Below, one piece after another: positions 33,837 through 43,563 of a stretch of 64,000 nt of DNA (within the stretch, counting starts at the first letter, position 1; the number at the start of each line of letters is the position of its first letter). Where the stretch lies: positions 1 through 64,000 of the forward strand of contig CAZHUZ010000001.1 of assembly GCA_964535835.1 (NCBI GenBank), given 5' to 3'. A program made the position numbers and the translations under genes. Origin of the DNA: JAPUDQ01 sp964535835 (lineage in GTDB: Bacteria; Patescibacteriota; Saccharimonadia; Saccharimonadales; Saccharimonadaceae). The notes below the pieces were generated by a model that was not told the origin of the DNA, ran no database searches, and was given only the letters and a program-made list of their open reading frames with translations.

Positions 33837-36312
33837 TAGACTCCTCGGCTGATGCTGTTAGTATTATCTCATCTTTTTTTGCATCGACAGTAATAATTGT
33901 CCCTTTTTGATACCTATCCCCGATAATCCCCTCTGCAATCTGATGTTCGATCACGTCTTGAATGACTCGACGAAGTGGCCGTGCGCCATTATGGGCATCA
34001 TAGCCTCTTGAGATAATAGTCTTTTTTGCCTTCGACGTCACATTGATGCCGATGCCCTTACGCTGTAATCGTTTTTGTAGATCTTCGAGCTGCAAATCAA
34101 CAATTTTGCTAACCTCACGCCGGCTGAGTGAATGAAATACTACGATGTCGTCAAAGCGGTTGATAAGCTCAGGACGCATCATGTTTTGTAAAGCTTTTTT
34201 GGCAGCTGCTTCATTTCTTATGTGCATTTCGCTTAGGTCATCTCGATCTTTTTTGGTGACTGCCTCAAATCCCATTTCAGACTCTCGGTACATCACATCC
34301 GACCCAAGATTACTCGTCAAAATGACAATCGTGTTCGTAAAATCTACTTTGCGACCTTTTGCATCAGTCAGTGTGCCATCCTCTAGGAGCTGGAGCAAGA
34401 GCTGGAACACGTCAGGATGCGCCTTTTCAATCTCATCAAACAGCACTACGCTATATGGCTGTCGACGAATCTTGTCCGTCAGTTGTCCGCCGTCTTCGTA
34501 GCCAACATAGCCAGCTGGAGCTCCCACCAGTCGGGCACTGGTATGTCGCTCACGAAATTCACTCATATCAATCTTGATCAGCGCATCATCAGAACCAAAG
34601 ACTTCTCTTGCAATTACCCGCGCCAACTCAGTCTTACCAACGCCAGTAGGTCCCATGAAAATAAATGATCCGATCGGTCGTTTTCCAGCAGTTATGCCAC
34701 TCCTGGCTCGACGTATTGATCGAGCAACCGTCTTTACCGCATCGTGCTGTCCTATGATGGATTTACCAATATGTAGCTCAAGTTTTCGTAGTAACGACGC
34801 CTCAGATCGCTTCAGCTGACGTACCGGAATGCCCGTCATAACAGCGACCGCATCGGCAATAATATCGCTCGTGAGTCGTGATGATTGTGCATTTTTCGAC
34901 GCTTTATTGAGCTCATCGAGCTTCTCGCGAAGTCGAGTCATGCGCATTTTATAAAGTGCAGCCCGCTCATAATCCTCACCAACTACCGCCTCATCCATTT
35001 TCTCCTCAAGATGGCGTATCTCGCGCATCAATTCGCGAGTTTTGCTTGGTTTTTGTCCTTTTTTGACGCGGACAAGCGCCGCCGCTTCATCAAGCACATC
35101 GAGAGCCTTGTCGGGCATATGACGCTCGGAAACGTAGCGATCGGCCATATAGACGGCATCCTCGATCGCCTCGTCGCTCATCGTAACACCATGAAATGTC
35201 TCATAATGCCCCCGCAGTCCACGAACAATTGCTACAGTATCTTTATAGCTTGGCTCAGGCACTGTCACCGGCTGGAGACGTCGTTCGAGAGCGGCGTCTT
35301 TCTCGATATGTTTGCGATACTCATCTATCGTTGTTGCGCCTATCATACGGATTTGACCACGTGCGAGTGCAGGCTTCAATATATTTGCAGCATCCATCGA
35401 GCCTTCGGCCGCACCAGCGCCGACGAGCAAATGCATCTCATCGATAAAAGCAATCGCATGGTCATCAGCTGATAGTTCATCAATCACTTGTTTGAGTCGT
35501 TCTTCGAACTCGCCACGATATTTTGTACCTGCTACCATACCCGCAAGATCGAGGAGGATAATACGTTTATCGAGCAGATGCTCCGGTACCTCTTCGCTTG
35601 CAATTCGTTGTGCTAAGCCTTCGACAATTGCCGTCTTGCCAACACCAGGTTCGCCGATCAATATCGGATTATTTTTTGTCCGACGACTGAGTATCGTCAC
35701 CATACGTGCTATCTGGTCAGCTCGTCCTATAACAGGATCAAGCTTGTCTTCGCGTGCCATCGCCGTTAGATCGGAGCCATATTTACTCAGTGCAGGCTGT
35801 CGCATGCGACCGCGTGATGATTTCGTCTTGCCACCTTGAGAGGTCTCAGCATCAGCATTTTGGTGATTAAGGTAGCTCTCGATCGCGCCTAAAAGTTCGT
35901 CGATATTGACGTTCATGTCCCGCAACAATACCGTCGCCCTAGCATTTTTCTGACTGAGGATGCTAAAAAGTATATGTTCAGTTCCGCAATAATCCTGATG
36001 GAATTCTTGTGCAACATCCCAACTCATGCGTAATGTCAGTTTTGCTGTTTCGCTCAACCCCTTGGCACCGACACTGACAACAAGAGCTCGCGGTGTGAGA
36101 TTAAGTGCGTGTTGCGCTCGCTCAAGTGTCACACTAGCATCAGCGAGTAGCTTTGCCCCTACGGACGTCTCCTGTGCTAAGACTCCAAGCAATAGATGCT
36201 CTGTCCCGATATACGAGCTTCCTAGACTACGTGCCGTTAGCTCGGCATGTTGCAAGCTCCCACGCGCATTGTCGGTCAAATGTTCTAAAAAATCTGCAAA
36301 ATTTTCTGGCAT
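33808..36312 (-). CDS. clpC: ATP-dependent Clp protease ATP-binding subunit ClpC
   Basis: Hsp100 unfoldase, 834 aa. Two Clp-N repeats (about residues 5-145), first AAA domain with GEPGVGKTA, a UVR-like middle region (LMREIRHLEEKMDEAV), second AAA domain with GPTGVGKTELARV, and a D2-small domain. It feeds substrates to ClpP (11609-12205). The start is set at MPENFADFL (36312), which a GGGGG site precedes by 5 nt; an ATG four codons earlier overlaps that site. Its promoter has a CIRCE operator, so it is part of the same HrcA regulon as clpP. Confidence 0.96.
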   Translation of the reverse strand: MPENFADFLEHLTDNARGSLQHAELTARSLGSSYIGTEHLLLGVLAQETSVGAKLLADASVTLERAQHALNLTPRALVVSVGAKGLSETAKLTLRMSWDVAQEFHQDYCGTEHILFSILSQKNARATVLLRDMNVNIDELLGAIESYLNHQNADAETSQGGKTKSSRGRMRQPALSKYGSDLTAMAREDKLDPVIGRADQIARMVTILSRRTKNNPILIGEPGVGKTAIVEGLAQRIASEEVPEHLLDKRIILLDLAGMVAGTKYRGEFEERLKQVIDELSADDHAIAFIDEMHLLVGAGAAEGSMDAANILKPALARGQIRMIGATTIDEYRKHIEKDAALERRLQPVTVPEPSYKDTVAIVRGLRGHYETFHGVTMSDEAIEDAVYMADRYVSERHMPDKALDVLDEAAALVRVKKGQKPSKTRELMREIRHLEEKMDEAVVGEDYERAALYKMRMTRLREKLDELNKASKNAQSSRLTSDIIADAVAVMTGIPVRQLKRSEASLLRKLELHIGKSIIGQHDAVKTVARSIRRARSGITAGKRPIGSFIFMGPTGVGKTELARVIAREVFGSDDALIKIDMSEFRERHTSARLVGAPAGYVGYEDGGQLTDKIRRQPYSVVLFDEIEKAHPDVFQLLLQLLEDGTLTDAKGRKVDFTNTIVILTSNLGSDVMYRESEMGFEAVTKKDRDDLSEMHIRNEAAAKKALQNMMRPELINRFDDIVVFHSLSRREVSKIVDLQLEDLQKRLQRKGIGINVTSKAKKTIISRGYDAHNGARPLRRVIQDVIEHQIAEGIIGDRYQKGTIITVDAKKDEIILTASAEESSVSAVAPTT

Positions 36313-36375
36313 AGTTGCCCCCATTTATGTGACTCGGCCGCTTCTGTCATCTGCCACGTTTCTTTGTATTTCAAT

Positions 36376-36420
36376 TATAGCAAAACTAGCACTCTCGTCA
36401 AGCGAGTGCTAGTTTTGCGC
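36376..36420 (-). promoter_or_regulatory. clpC promoter with CIRCE operator
   Basis: CIRCE variant CTAGCACTC-N9-GAGTGCTAG (36388-36414) within perfect 15-bp arms (36382-36396 and 36406-36420). Promoter on the minus strand: TTGACG (36403-36398), 16 bp, TATAAT (36381-36376). The operator overlaps -35 and spacer as at clpP. The palindrome may also help end nusA transcription, as it begins 20 bp after the nusA stop. Confidence 0.87.
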
Positions 36421-36439
36421 TTTTAAACTAAATTTATAT

Positions 36440-37743
36440 TTAGTTTTCGCTTGATTCTTCGATCGCGCTAAACAGCTCATCCTCGATATTTTTGCGAGGT
36501 TTTTTCTCTGCGGCTGGCTTGGCGGCAGCAAAAGTAGNNNNNNNNNNNNNNNNNNNNNNNNNNNNNNNNNNNNNNNNNNNNNNNNNNNNNNNNNNNNNNN
36601 NNNNNNNNNNNNNNNNNNNNNNNNNNNNNNNNNNNNNTCGATATTTTTGCGAGGTTTTTTCTCTGCGGCTGGCTTGGCGGCAGCAAAAGTAGCTGACGTA
36701 GCAGGCGTGATATCGAGTTCATAGCCAGTCAGCTTGCTCGCTAGACGAACATTTTGACCACCACGACCGATAGCAATTGATTGCTGATCCTCGGTGACGT
36801 AGACTTTGGCACGCTTGTCTTTCGCGTTCTCTTCGATCTCAATCTTGGCAATTTCAGCCGGACTAAGTGCATTGCTAATAAAGTTCTTGATATCGGCATC
36901 ATAGGTAACAATGTCGATTTTTTCCTGCTCGCCAATCTCGTTCATGACAGCATTGACACGAGTACCGTGACCACCGACAAAGGTACCAACTGGATCAACA
37001 CCTGGTACGTTACTGGCAACTGCTAGTTTGGTACGTTTGCCTGCTTCACGAGCGATAGCTTTGATCTCGACCGCGCCAGTTTCCATCTCGGGAACTTCCT
37101 GACGGAAAAGATATTCGACGAATGCTTCGTTGGCACGTGTCAATATGAGTTGTGGACCACGGTTGTCACGCTCAACGTCTTTTAGAAAGACTTTTATACG
37201 ACTACCGATACTATAAAATTCGCCCGGGATTTGTTCGCTCTGTGGCAAAATTCCGATTGTCTTTCCCATTTCGATTCGTACGACACGTGGCTCAACACGT
37301 TGGACTATACCGACGAGAACAGTACCAATCTTGTCGGCAAACTCTTCCATGACGACTTCGCGCTCTGCTTCACGCAACTTTTGCAAGACGACTTGCTTTG
37401 CTGTCTGAGCGGCAACACGTCCAAATGATGACGCTTCAAATTCTTCTTCAACAACATCGCCGACCACAGCGTCTTTTTTGATCTTTTTAGCTTCGGCAAC
37501 GGTTAATTCCGTTGCTGGATTTTCGACTTCGTCGACGACTTGATACATCACAAAGACTCGTGCTGTGCCTTTGACTGTGTTTAGTTCTGCACGTACATCC
37601 TGATCACGATCACCATTGTCACGACGCCATGCAGCAGCAATTGCTTGCTGGACAACATCCATAACAGTTTCTTCGGGGAGGTTTTTTTCCTCAGCAATCG
37701 TGGTGATTGCGAGAACGAGTTGCTTGACGTTGAGATCGTCCAT
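36440..37743 (-). CDS. nusA: Transcription termination/antitermination protein NusA (contains assembly gap)
   Basis: NusA binds RNA polymerase and controls pausing, termination and antitermination. From MDDLNVKQLVLA (ATG 37743, AAAGGG site upstream) the N-terminal domain, S1 domain (VGIVQRVEPRVVRIEMGK) and KH domains (IGRGGQNVRLASKLTGY) are clear. The C-terminus is interrupted by 100 N flanked by identical 55-bp copies. Removing the Ns and one copy leaves 1149 bp, an exact multiple of three, and gives a 382-aa protein ending EKKPRKNIEDELFSAIEESSEN. A frame reading through the Ns is an artefact. No C-terminal AR repeats, as in Gram-positives. Confidence 0.93.
36483..36692. other. Assembly gap (36538-36637) flanked by identical 55-bp contig ends
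   Basis: The same 55 bp occur at 36483-36537 and 36638-36692 on both sides of 100 N. Collapsing them restores the nusA reading frame, so no sequence is missing here. Confidence 0.92.
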
Positions 37744-37768
37744 GAATATAACCCTTTCATTTTTCATT

Positions 37769-37791
37769 AAAAAACCCGACCTGCCGGCCGG
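37769..37791 (-). promoter_or_regulatory. Intrinsic terminator (attenuator) in the nusA leader
   Basis: In the minus-strand RNA, CCGGCC (37791-37786) pairs with GGUCGG (37781-37776) around a 4-nt loop, followed by GUUUUUU. It is in the leader between promoter and nusA start, so it would end part of nusA transcription, a natural feedback point for a termination factor. Confidence 0.55.
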
Positions 37792-37806
37792 ATAAGTACA
37801 TCGATC

Positions 37807-37835
37807 ATTATATCTGCTAGGCATCATACTGTCAA
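37807..37835 (-). promoter_or_regulatory. nusA promoter, consensus
   Basis: TTGACA (37835-37830), 17 bp, TATAAT (37812-37807): perfect consensus on the minus strand. It overlaps back-to-back with the pepN promoter region. Confidence 0.87.
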
Positions 37836-37850
37836 TGCTCCGTGTAATGC

Positions 37851-37856
37851 TACAAT
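37851..37856 (+). promoter_or_regulatory. pepN -10 box (leaderless type)
   Basis: TACAAT lies exactly 7 nt before the ATG at 37864. The -35 is weak (CTGTCA with 16-bp spacing). An ATG three codons upstream overlaps the -10 box and is therefore not the likely start. Confidence 0.5.
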
Positions 37857-37863
37857 GTTTTTT

Positions 37864-40317
37864 ATGCAGATCGTACGTCGACTATACAAACATTTCCAAC
37901 CCGACCACTATCAACTTGAGCTCGTTATTGACCGTAAGGGACGATCATTTCAAGGCATCGTGACAATAAGTGGTCATCACCCAAAGACATCACTACCGAT
38001 TGCCCTTCATGCCAAAGACTTACAAATCAACTCTATCGCAATTGACGATACGGTTGTCTCATTTGAAGTTCATGATGATGAAGTAACGATTACCCCTCAA
38101 CTTACTGCAGGTGGTTATCGTATCACCGTCGATTTTACGGGAATTATCACCGATACGATGCACGGCCTCTATCCGTGCTATTACGCCGAGGGAGAAGACA
38201 AAAAAGAACTCGTAATGACACAGTTCGAGTCTCATCATGCACGAGAAGTATTTCCGTGCATCGACGAACCTGAGGCCAAGGCTACCTTTAGTCTCACACT
38301 CACAACCGAACCAGATGTCACTGTCATCAGTAATACACCAATGGCGTCACAGCATACATCATCCGGTCAACTCGTTACCTCATTTGAGACGACACCTCGT
38401 ATGAGCACCTATCTTCTCGCATGGGTAATCGGCGATTTACAGAAAAAATCAGCAACCACATCAAACGGGACTATGGTCAACGTCTATGGCACGCACGCAC
38501 AAGACATCGCCGGCTTTGACTATCCACTCGCCCGAGCAGTCGATCTCATCGAATTTTACGAAGATTATTTTGGTGTATCATACCCTCTTTCCAAATGTGA
38601 TCATGTTGCCGTACCTGATTTTTCCGCAGCAGCTATGGAAAATTGGGGGCTCATCACGTATCGAGAGAGCTGTCTTCTTATCACCGAAAACGGTAGCCCA
38701 AATCTCAAACAGTACATCGCGACAGTTATCGCTCACGAACTCGCCCATCAATGGTTTGGTAACCTTGTGACGATGCGATGGTGGGATGATCTCTGGCTCA
38801 ATGAAAGCTTCGCAAATGTCATGCAATATATTGCAATCGACAGTTTGTATCCTGACTGGAATGTCTGGCATATGTTCCATACCCTCGAGACAACTATTGC
38901 ACTATCTCGTGATCAGCTACCATCCATTCAGCCGGTCTTGCATGAAATCAATCATCCTGATGATATTGGACCAGCTTTTGACAAAGCGATTACCTACGCC
39001 AAAGGGAGTCGCATCATTCGCATGATGATAGAACTGATGGGTCATAAGGCATTTCGTGACGGTATGAAACAGTACTTTGAAACATACGCATACGACAACA
39101 CTACCCGTGATGACCTCTGGCGCTCATTGCAGTCATCACAGCATGATATACCATCATTTATGACGTCATGGCTGTCGCAACCAGGATTCCCAGTCGTTTC
39201 TGTTTCTGCTAACATGCTCTCTCTGCAAAGGTTCTATGAGGATGATGGTTCGTCATGGTCGATACCACTGTGGTTAGATACCGCATGGACTGTGATCGAT
39301 ACATCGGCTTTTTGCCCAGAGGAAAATATCATTAATCACCAGGCAATCGGTCATTATATTATGCATTACGATCAATCGTCATTTGATATTTTGCTTAAGA
39401 ATTTTTCACAACGGACACCGGTGGAACAGGCCGAAATAATCTATGAACACGCTTTGCTCGCACAATCAGGCGATGCACCAACACATCGACTCTTTTTATT
39501 GCTTGAGCAAGCGAGAAATAGCCAATATGACGTTGTATGGGCAACGCTCGCCATCGTATTTACAATGATTCACGCACTCTACATGAATCCAGAGCGCACT
39601 TCATTTGATGAATACGTCCAGCGCTATATCGCACCCACCCTTGATCGCTTGGGTCTAACAAATCGAGACAATGAGTCTGACAATGACCGCAAGATTCGTT
39701 CTATTGTGCTACAGCTGGCGATAAAATGTCGCGATACGACTCATATCACGCAGCTTGCAAATCATTATAAGACTATTGATATCAAGACCTCTTCGGGGTC
39801 AGAACAATTTTCGTTATTAGCTGCAACTATCAATCATGACCCGACGGCCTTTGACGAACTATTTTCACTGTATGGCCAGTTGCAAAATAGTGAGCTCAAA
39901 GAAAATCTCATGCATGCACTCGTTACCACCCACGACCCTACTCATATCGATACCATTATTGTGAGTCTCACAAACACTGATCTCATAAAACCTCAGAGTA
40001 TCCCATGGTGGTATATGGGGCTGCTCAATAATCCCATCGCTCAAGACAAGATATGGCTATGGCTTGAATCTCATTGGAAATGGATTGAGGAGACCTACCA
40101 AGGTGACAGTCTTACCATCGAAAAATTTGCCATGTACGCGGCAAAAATAATTACTGGTGATATATGGTATCGACGCTATGACGAATTCTTTACTGCTCAC
40201 CCTATTAAATGCACTGAGAGAGTGATTGCCACCGGCAAGGAGTCGATTGATCTTCGTACGCAGTGGTCACTTCATGAACCAGATATGATCTCCTCATATG
40301 GTACGATGGGTAGATGA
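37864..40317 (+). CDS. pepN: M1-family zinc aminopeptidase
   Basis: About 817 aa. The aminopeptidase motif GAMEN appears as AAMENWG; the zinc site HELAHQWFGN is followed by the third ligand in WLNESFAN. It removes N-terminal residues from peptides. There is no signal peptide, so it is cytoplasmic and could recycle peptides taken up by a host-dependent cell or produced by ClpCP. The C-terminal helical domain is present. The next gene, an M13 peptidase, starts within its stop codon (ATGA overlap), so the two form a peptidase operon. Confidence 0.93.
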   Translation: MQIVRRLYKHFQPDHYQLELVIDRKGRSFQGIVTISGHHPKTSLPIALHAKDLQINSIAIDDTVVSFEVHDDEVTITPQLTAGGYRITVDFTGIITDTMHGLYPCYYAEGEDKKELVMTQFESHHAREVFPCIDEPEAKATFSLTLTTEPDVTVISNTPMASQHTSSGQLVTSFETTPRMSTYLLAWVIGDLQKKSATTSNGTMVNVYGTHAQDIAGFDYPLARAVDLIEFYEDYFGVSYPLSKCDHVAVPDFSAAAMENWGLITYRESCLLITENGSPNLKQYIATVIAHELAHQWFGNLVTMRWWDDLWLNESFANVMQYIAIDSLYPDWNVWHMFHTLETTIALSRDQLPSIQPVLHEINHPDDIGPAFDKAITYAKGSRIIRMMIELMGHKAFRDGMKQYFETYAYDNTTRDDLWRSLQSSQHDIPSFMTSWLSQPGFPVVSVSANMLSLQRFYEDDGSSWSIPLWLDTAWTVIDTSAFCPEENIINHQAIGHYIMHYDQSSFDILLKNFSQRTPVEQAEIIYEHALLAQSGDAPTHRLFLLLEQARNSQYDVVWATLAIVFTMIHALYMNPERTSFDEYVQRYIAPTLDRLGLTNRDNESDNDRKIRSIVLQLAIKCRDTTHITQLANHYKTIDIKTSSGSEQFSLLAATINHDPTAFDELFSLYGQLQNSELKENLMHALVTTHDPTHIDTIIVSLTNTDLIKPQSIPWWYMGLLNNPIAQDKIWLWLESHWKWIEETYQGDSLTIEKFAMYAAKIITGDIWYRRYDEFFTAHPIKCTERVIATGKESIDLRTQWSLHEPDMISSYGTMGR

Positions 40318-42233
40318 ATCACTCTTCTTTTGATACGTCAGTTCGTCCGCAAGATGACTATTTTGGCTACATAAACAACCTCTGGCTTCGTGACAATCCT
40401 ATACCACCCACAGAGAGCACCTGGGGAACGTTTTATGTCCTGCGCGACAACGCTGCAAAGGCCGTCCACGACATATTTAAGGACCTACAATCGTCAGATA
40501 ACGCTGCGTTGTCGCATGACCAATTACTTCTCAAGACGTTTTTTGATGTGGCCTGTCATTTTGATAACTATCGTGATAATCATCTCGCGTTTATTCGCAA
40601 ACAGCTTGATGAAGTAAATGCGATTTCCACGTCCGAAGAACTCGCTTACTATTTGGGCAAATCCCATCGCCAAAGCCAGTCGCCATTTTGGACGCTGTAC
40701 GTCGATCATGATGACAAAGATAGTTCACGACATGTCTTGCGATTTCACCAAAGCGGATTGACGCTACCAAACCGCGACTACTACCTCGATGACTCAGATC
40801 ATATGCGCGATATCCGCCTCAAATACGAGCACTATTATCTGCAAATGCAAAAACATCTGCCCGATATCATTACGACCGACTGGCAGTCAGTCATCGATAT
40901 CGAGACAGAACTTGCCTCGCAGGCGTGGACAAATGTCGAGCTACGCGACATCGAAAAAAATTATACCCTTACGCCACTCCAGGAGCTCGAAAAATCGTAC
41001 TCGTTTGATTGGACGGCGTATTTTGATGGACTAGGCTGGACAAAACCAAACGATGCAATCGTAGTTGGACAACCACCCTATCTAAAAGCAATGACTGAGC
41101 TAATAACTGATATCGACCGAGCAAAACAGTACCTGCGGTGGCATGTTCTCAGCGGCTACCATAGCTGGATTGATACAACGACCGCCCAAATCACCTTTGA
41201 ATTCTTTGGTACTGCAATAAATGGCATGACCGAGATGAAGCCACTGTGGAAACGTGCTGTTTTACAATCCGATGGATTAGTGATTGGCGAAGCAATGGGA
41301 CGAGAATATGCCAAACAACACTTTCCTGAAAGTTCCAAAACTGCTGTTGGCGAAATTGTTGAAACCGTACGGGCTGCCTATCACACTCGACTCGATCAGC
41401 TTACTTGGATGAGCGACAAGACCAAAAAACGTGCTCATACCAAGCTCGACAATATATCGGTCTTTATCGGCTATCCGTCAGTATGGAAAGATCTCTCATC
41501 ACTCACTTTAACCGACGATAATCACCTCGAAAACCTTGTTCGGTTGCGAGAATTTCATAGTGATCTCGATATAGCCAAGATAGGTAATCGTCCCGCAGAC
41601 GAAGAATGGGAGATGAATGCCCATACCGTTAATGCGTATCATCATCCAAATCGTCTCGAGATCGTCTTTCCTGCCGCTATCTTGCAGCCACCGTTTTATG
41701 ACCCTGCTGCGTCGCTAGCAGCAAATTATGGCGGTGTCGGTGCAGTTGTTGGTCACGAACTCACCCATGGCTTTGATGATCAAGGTGCTGATTTTGACGA
41801 AAATGGTAACACCAATCGCTGGCAAACACCTGACGAGCGAAAAGCCTTTGATGCTCTCGCTGAGCACATCGTCAAGCAAGCTGATGCCTTCGAGACTGTC
41901 CCTGGGGTGCACTTGCAAGGCAAACTCATCCTCGGCGAAGCCATCGCTGACGTTGGTGGTCTTGAGCTCGCAATCAAAGCCTACGAGATGAAATCCTCAG
42001 ATCAGAAAACCGATCCCGAATTAAAAGAACTATTTGAAAACTTTGCCCGCTGCGAGTGCGCCCATGCCACACTTGAGCGAGCTATCGAGCTAGCCAAAGT
42101 TGATCCACATCCACCGAGTCGTTTCCGCGTCAACTGCGTCGTGTGTCATGTCAATGCATTTTATGACACGTATGGGGTAACAAAAAATGACGATCTCTAT
42201 ACCTCACCCGAAAAACGCGCCAAGATCTGGTAG
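40314..42233 (+). CDS. pepO: M13-family (neprilysin-like) zinc endopeptidase
   Basis: 639 aa. Zinc motif VGHELTHGFDDQG and third ligand/acidic motif EAIADVGGLELA are diagnostic; the typical C-terminal end (usual CxxW) is RAKIW. NAYH upstream of the zinc site matches the substrate-binding NAFY-type motif. No membrane anchor or signal, hence a cytosolic oligopeptidase. The start overlaps the pepN stop by four bases with a GATGGG ribosome site; together they are a peptide degradation unit. Confidence 0.93.
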   Translation: MNHSSFDTSVRPQDDYFGYINNLWLRDNPIPPTESTWGTFYVLRDNAAKAVHDIFKDLQSSDNAALSHDQLLLKTFFDVACHFDNYRDNHLAFIRKQLDEVNAISTSEELAYYLGKSHRQSQSPFWTLYVDHDDKDSSRHVLRFHQSGLTLPNRDYYLDDSDHMRDIRLKYEHYYLQMQKHLPDIITTDWQSVIDIETELASQAWTNVELRDIEKNYTLTPLQELEKSYSFDWTAYFDGLGWTKPNDAIVVGQPPYLKAMTELITDIDRAKQYLRWHVLSGYHSWIDTTTAQITFEFFGTAINGMTEMKPLWKRAVLQSDGLVIGEAMGREYAKQHFPESSKTAVGEIVETVRAAYHTRLDQLTWMSDKTKKRAHTKLDNISVFIGYPSVWKDLSSLTLTDDNHLENLVRLREFHSDLDIAKIGNRPADEEWEMNAHTVNAYHHPNRLEIVFPAAILQPPFYDPAASLAANYGGVGAVVGHELTHGFDDQGADFDENGNTNRWQTPDERKAFDALAEHIVKQADAFETVPGVHLQGKLILGEAIADVGGLELAIKAYEMKSSDQKTDPELKELFENFARCECAHATLERAIELAKVDPHPPSRFRVNCVVCHVNAFYDTYGVTKNDDLYTSPEKRAKIW

Positions 42234-42241
42234 TTAGTTGC

Positions 42242-43180
42242 CTACACTCGCTCGATAAATTGACCAACAGAATAGTCCTTGCCCGATAACTCTATGACGC
42301 TCAATGTCGCGTCATGCTCACCATTGATATGAAGCCATAGTTTGGCGGCGAAGTTCATTTGATTGAGCTTTTTGGGCGTAATAGCCGCTATCCCACCACC
42401 TTGATCATCATATTTGCGATATTTTACTTCGACAAAATGTATAACTTCTCTTTTGCGTGCAATGATATCGACTTCACACCACTTTGTTTTCCAGTTTCTG
42501 TCGATAATCTCATACCCGTTATCCATCAAGTAACGACACGCTTCGTCTTCGGCGCGATTACCAACAGAAGTAGTATTTTTCTGCACAACTGCATTATTTT
42601 GCATGTGATAATTATTGCTATCATTCATATGTTTCATAGGTGCAAACGACATACGGTGTAAGGGAGTGACGCCAAGCTCGTCGATTCCCTGTTGGTGCGC
42701 TGAAGCCCCATAGCCAACATTGCCGTCCCATTTATAACCTGGAAAAACCTCATCGCAGAGGTACATATAATGATCACGGGCAACTTTGGCGATGACCGAC
42801 GCCGCGCTAACACTCGGTACCAATAAATCAGCCTTCTTCATGGTTGTTGTTTGCAAGGATGGTCCTTGCAATAGGCTGATTGTCCCATCGATGATGATCT
42901 CGTCATCATCTGCGACATCCATCTGAGAAATTGCACGCCTCGCAGCAAGCTTGAGTGCGGCCGATATACCAATCGTATCAATATCGCGTGCACTTACCCA
43001 GCCAATCCCAATTTTTGGGGCATTTTGCTTGATGATGAGTGATAGCGCCTCACGACGTTTCTTTGAAAGCAATTTGCTATCAGTTAGTCCCTCTATCTCA
43101 AATCCATCGAGACCAACCGCCCCCACAACCAGCGGACCCGCCCATGCCCCACGTCCAACTTCATCGATACCTATAACCAT
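42242..43180 (-). CDS. rnhB: Ribonuclease HII fused to a YraN-family (UPF0102) nuclease-fold domain
   Basis: 312 aa in two parts. Residues 1-about 185 are RNase HII (GIDEVGRGAWAGP with the catalytic Asp-Glu, LTDSKLLSKKRR, IIDGTISL, VPSVSAASVIAKVARDHYM), which removes ribonucleotides from DNA. Residues about 205-312 match the YraN/UPF0102 fold (GNRAEDEACRYLMDNGYEIIDRNWK, WCEVDIIARK, VHFVEVKYRK with the D...ExK nuclease-like pattern). The genes are usually separate neighbours; here they are one continuous frame joined by a linker rich in Asn/His. Convergent with pepO. Confidence 0.92.
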   Translation of the reverse strand: MVIGIDEVGRGAWAGPLVVGAVGLDGFEIEGLTDSKLLSKKRREALSLIIKQNAPKIGIGWVSARDIDTIGISAALKLAARRAISQMDVADDDEIIIDGTISLLQGPSLQTTTMKKADLLVPSVSAASVIAKVARDHYMYLCDEVFPGYKWDGNVGYGASAHQQGIDELGVTPLHRMSFAPMKHMNDSNNYHMQNNAVVQKNTTSVGNRAEDEACRYLMDNGYEIIDRNWKTKWCEVDIIARKREVIHFVEVKYRKYDDQGGGIAAITPKKLNQMNFAAKLWLHINGEHDATLSVIELSGKDYSVGQFIERV

Positions 43181-43218
43181 TGAATCTATTATTTCGCAGT
43201 CTCATAGTCATAGCGATA

Positions 43219-43247
43219 TTGACATTTTATACGTTATTTGACATAAT
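43219..43247 (+). promoter_or_regulatory. Promoter of the small-ORF pair
   Basis: TTGACA (43219-43224), 17 bp, CATAAT (43242-43247) on the plus strand. The mRNA then carries AGGAG five nt before an ATG at 43292. Confidence 0.7.
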
Positions 43248-43291
43248 AATATTTGACAGAGTAGTAGCACCTTCACGAATTAGGAGTAATC

Positions 43292-43552
43292 ATGTAGTCA
43301 AGACTGGATGACCCTGCAGTCCTTCGAGCGCTATTCGATGGAATCGATGAGCTACGTAAATCAAACAGCATGGATATCGAGCGATACGAGGCCGCTATTG
43401 GACGCGCTTACATGCACAATCCCTCATCTATCCCTGCCGACTTCATCGCAAGATTAGAGAAGGCATACATCAGAAAAGCTGTTTTTTCAGACATTACCCA
43501 GCTCATTCAGGGCTATTCAAGCGGCCAGCTCGTGCCACCGATAAGTAGTTAA
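43292..43552 (+). pseudogene. Small ORF with an amber stop at codon 2
   Basis: AGGAG is 5 nt before ATG at 43292, but the next codon is TAG. The frame is then open for 84 codons (SRLDDPAVLRALFDGIDELRKSNSMDIERYE...), clearly coding-like, with an internal ATG at 43370 that gives a 60-aa product without a ribosome site. Possibilities: a nonsense mutation, a sequencing error, re-initiation at 43370, or a start-stop control device. The protein is helical, basic-acidic mixed and unrecognised. It precedes a second small ORF. Confidence 0.6.
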
Positions 43553-43563
43553 GAGAGGAAATT

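Noticed and set aside
36409..36722. NusA reading frame continuing through the N-run (ending LLLLPPSQPQ...)
   Set aside because: The N-run and duplicated contig end shift the frame; the collapsed sequence gives the natural NusA terminus.
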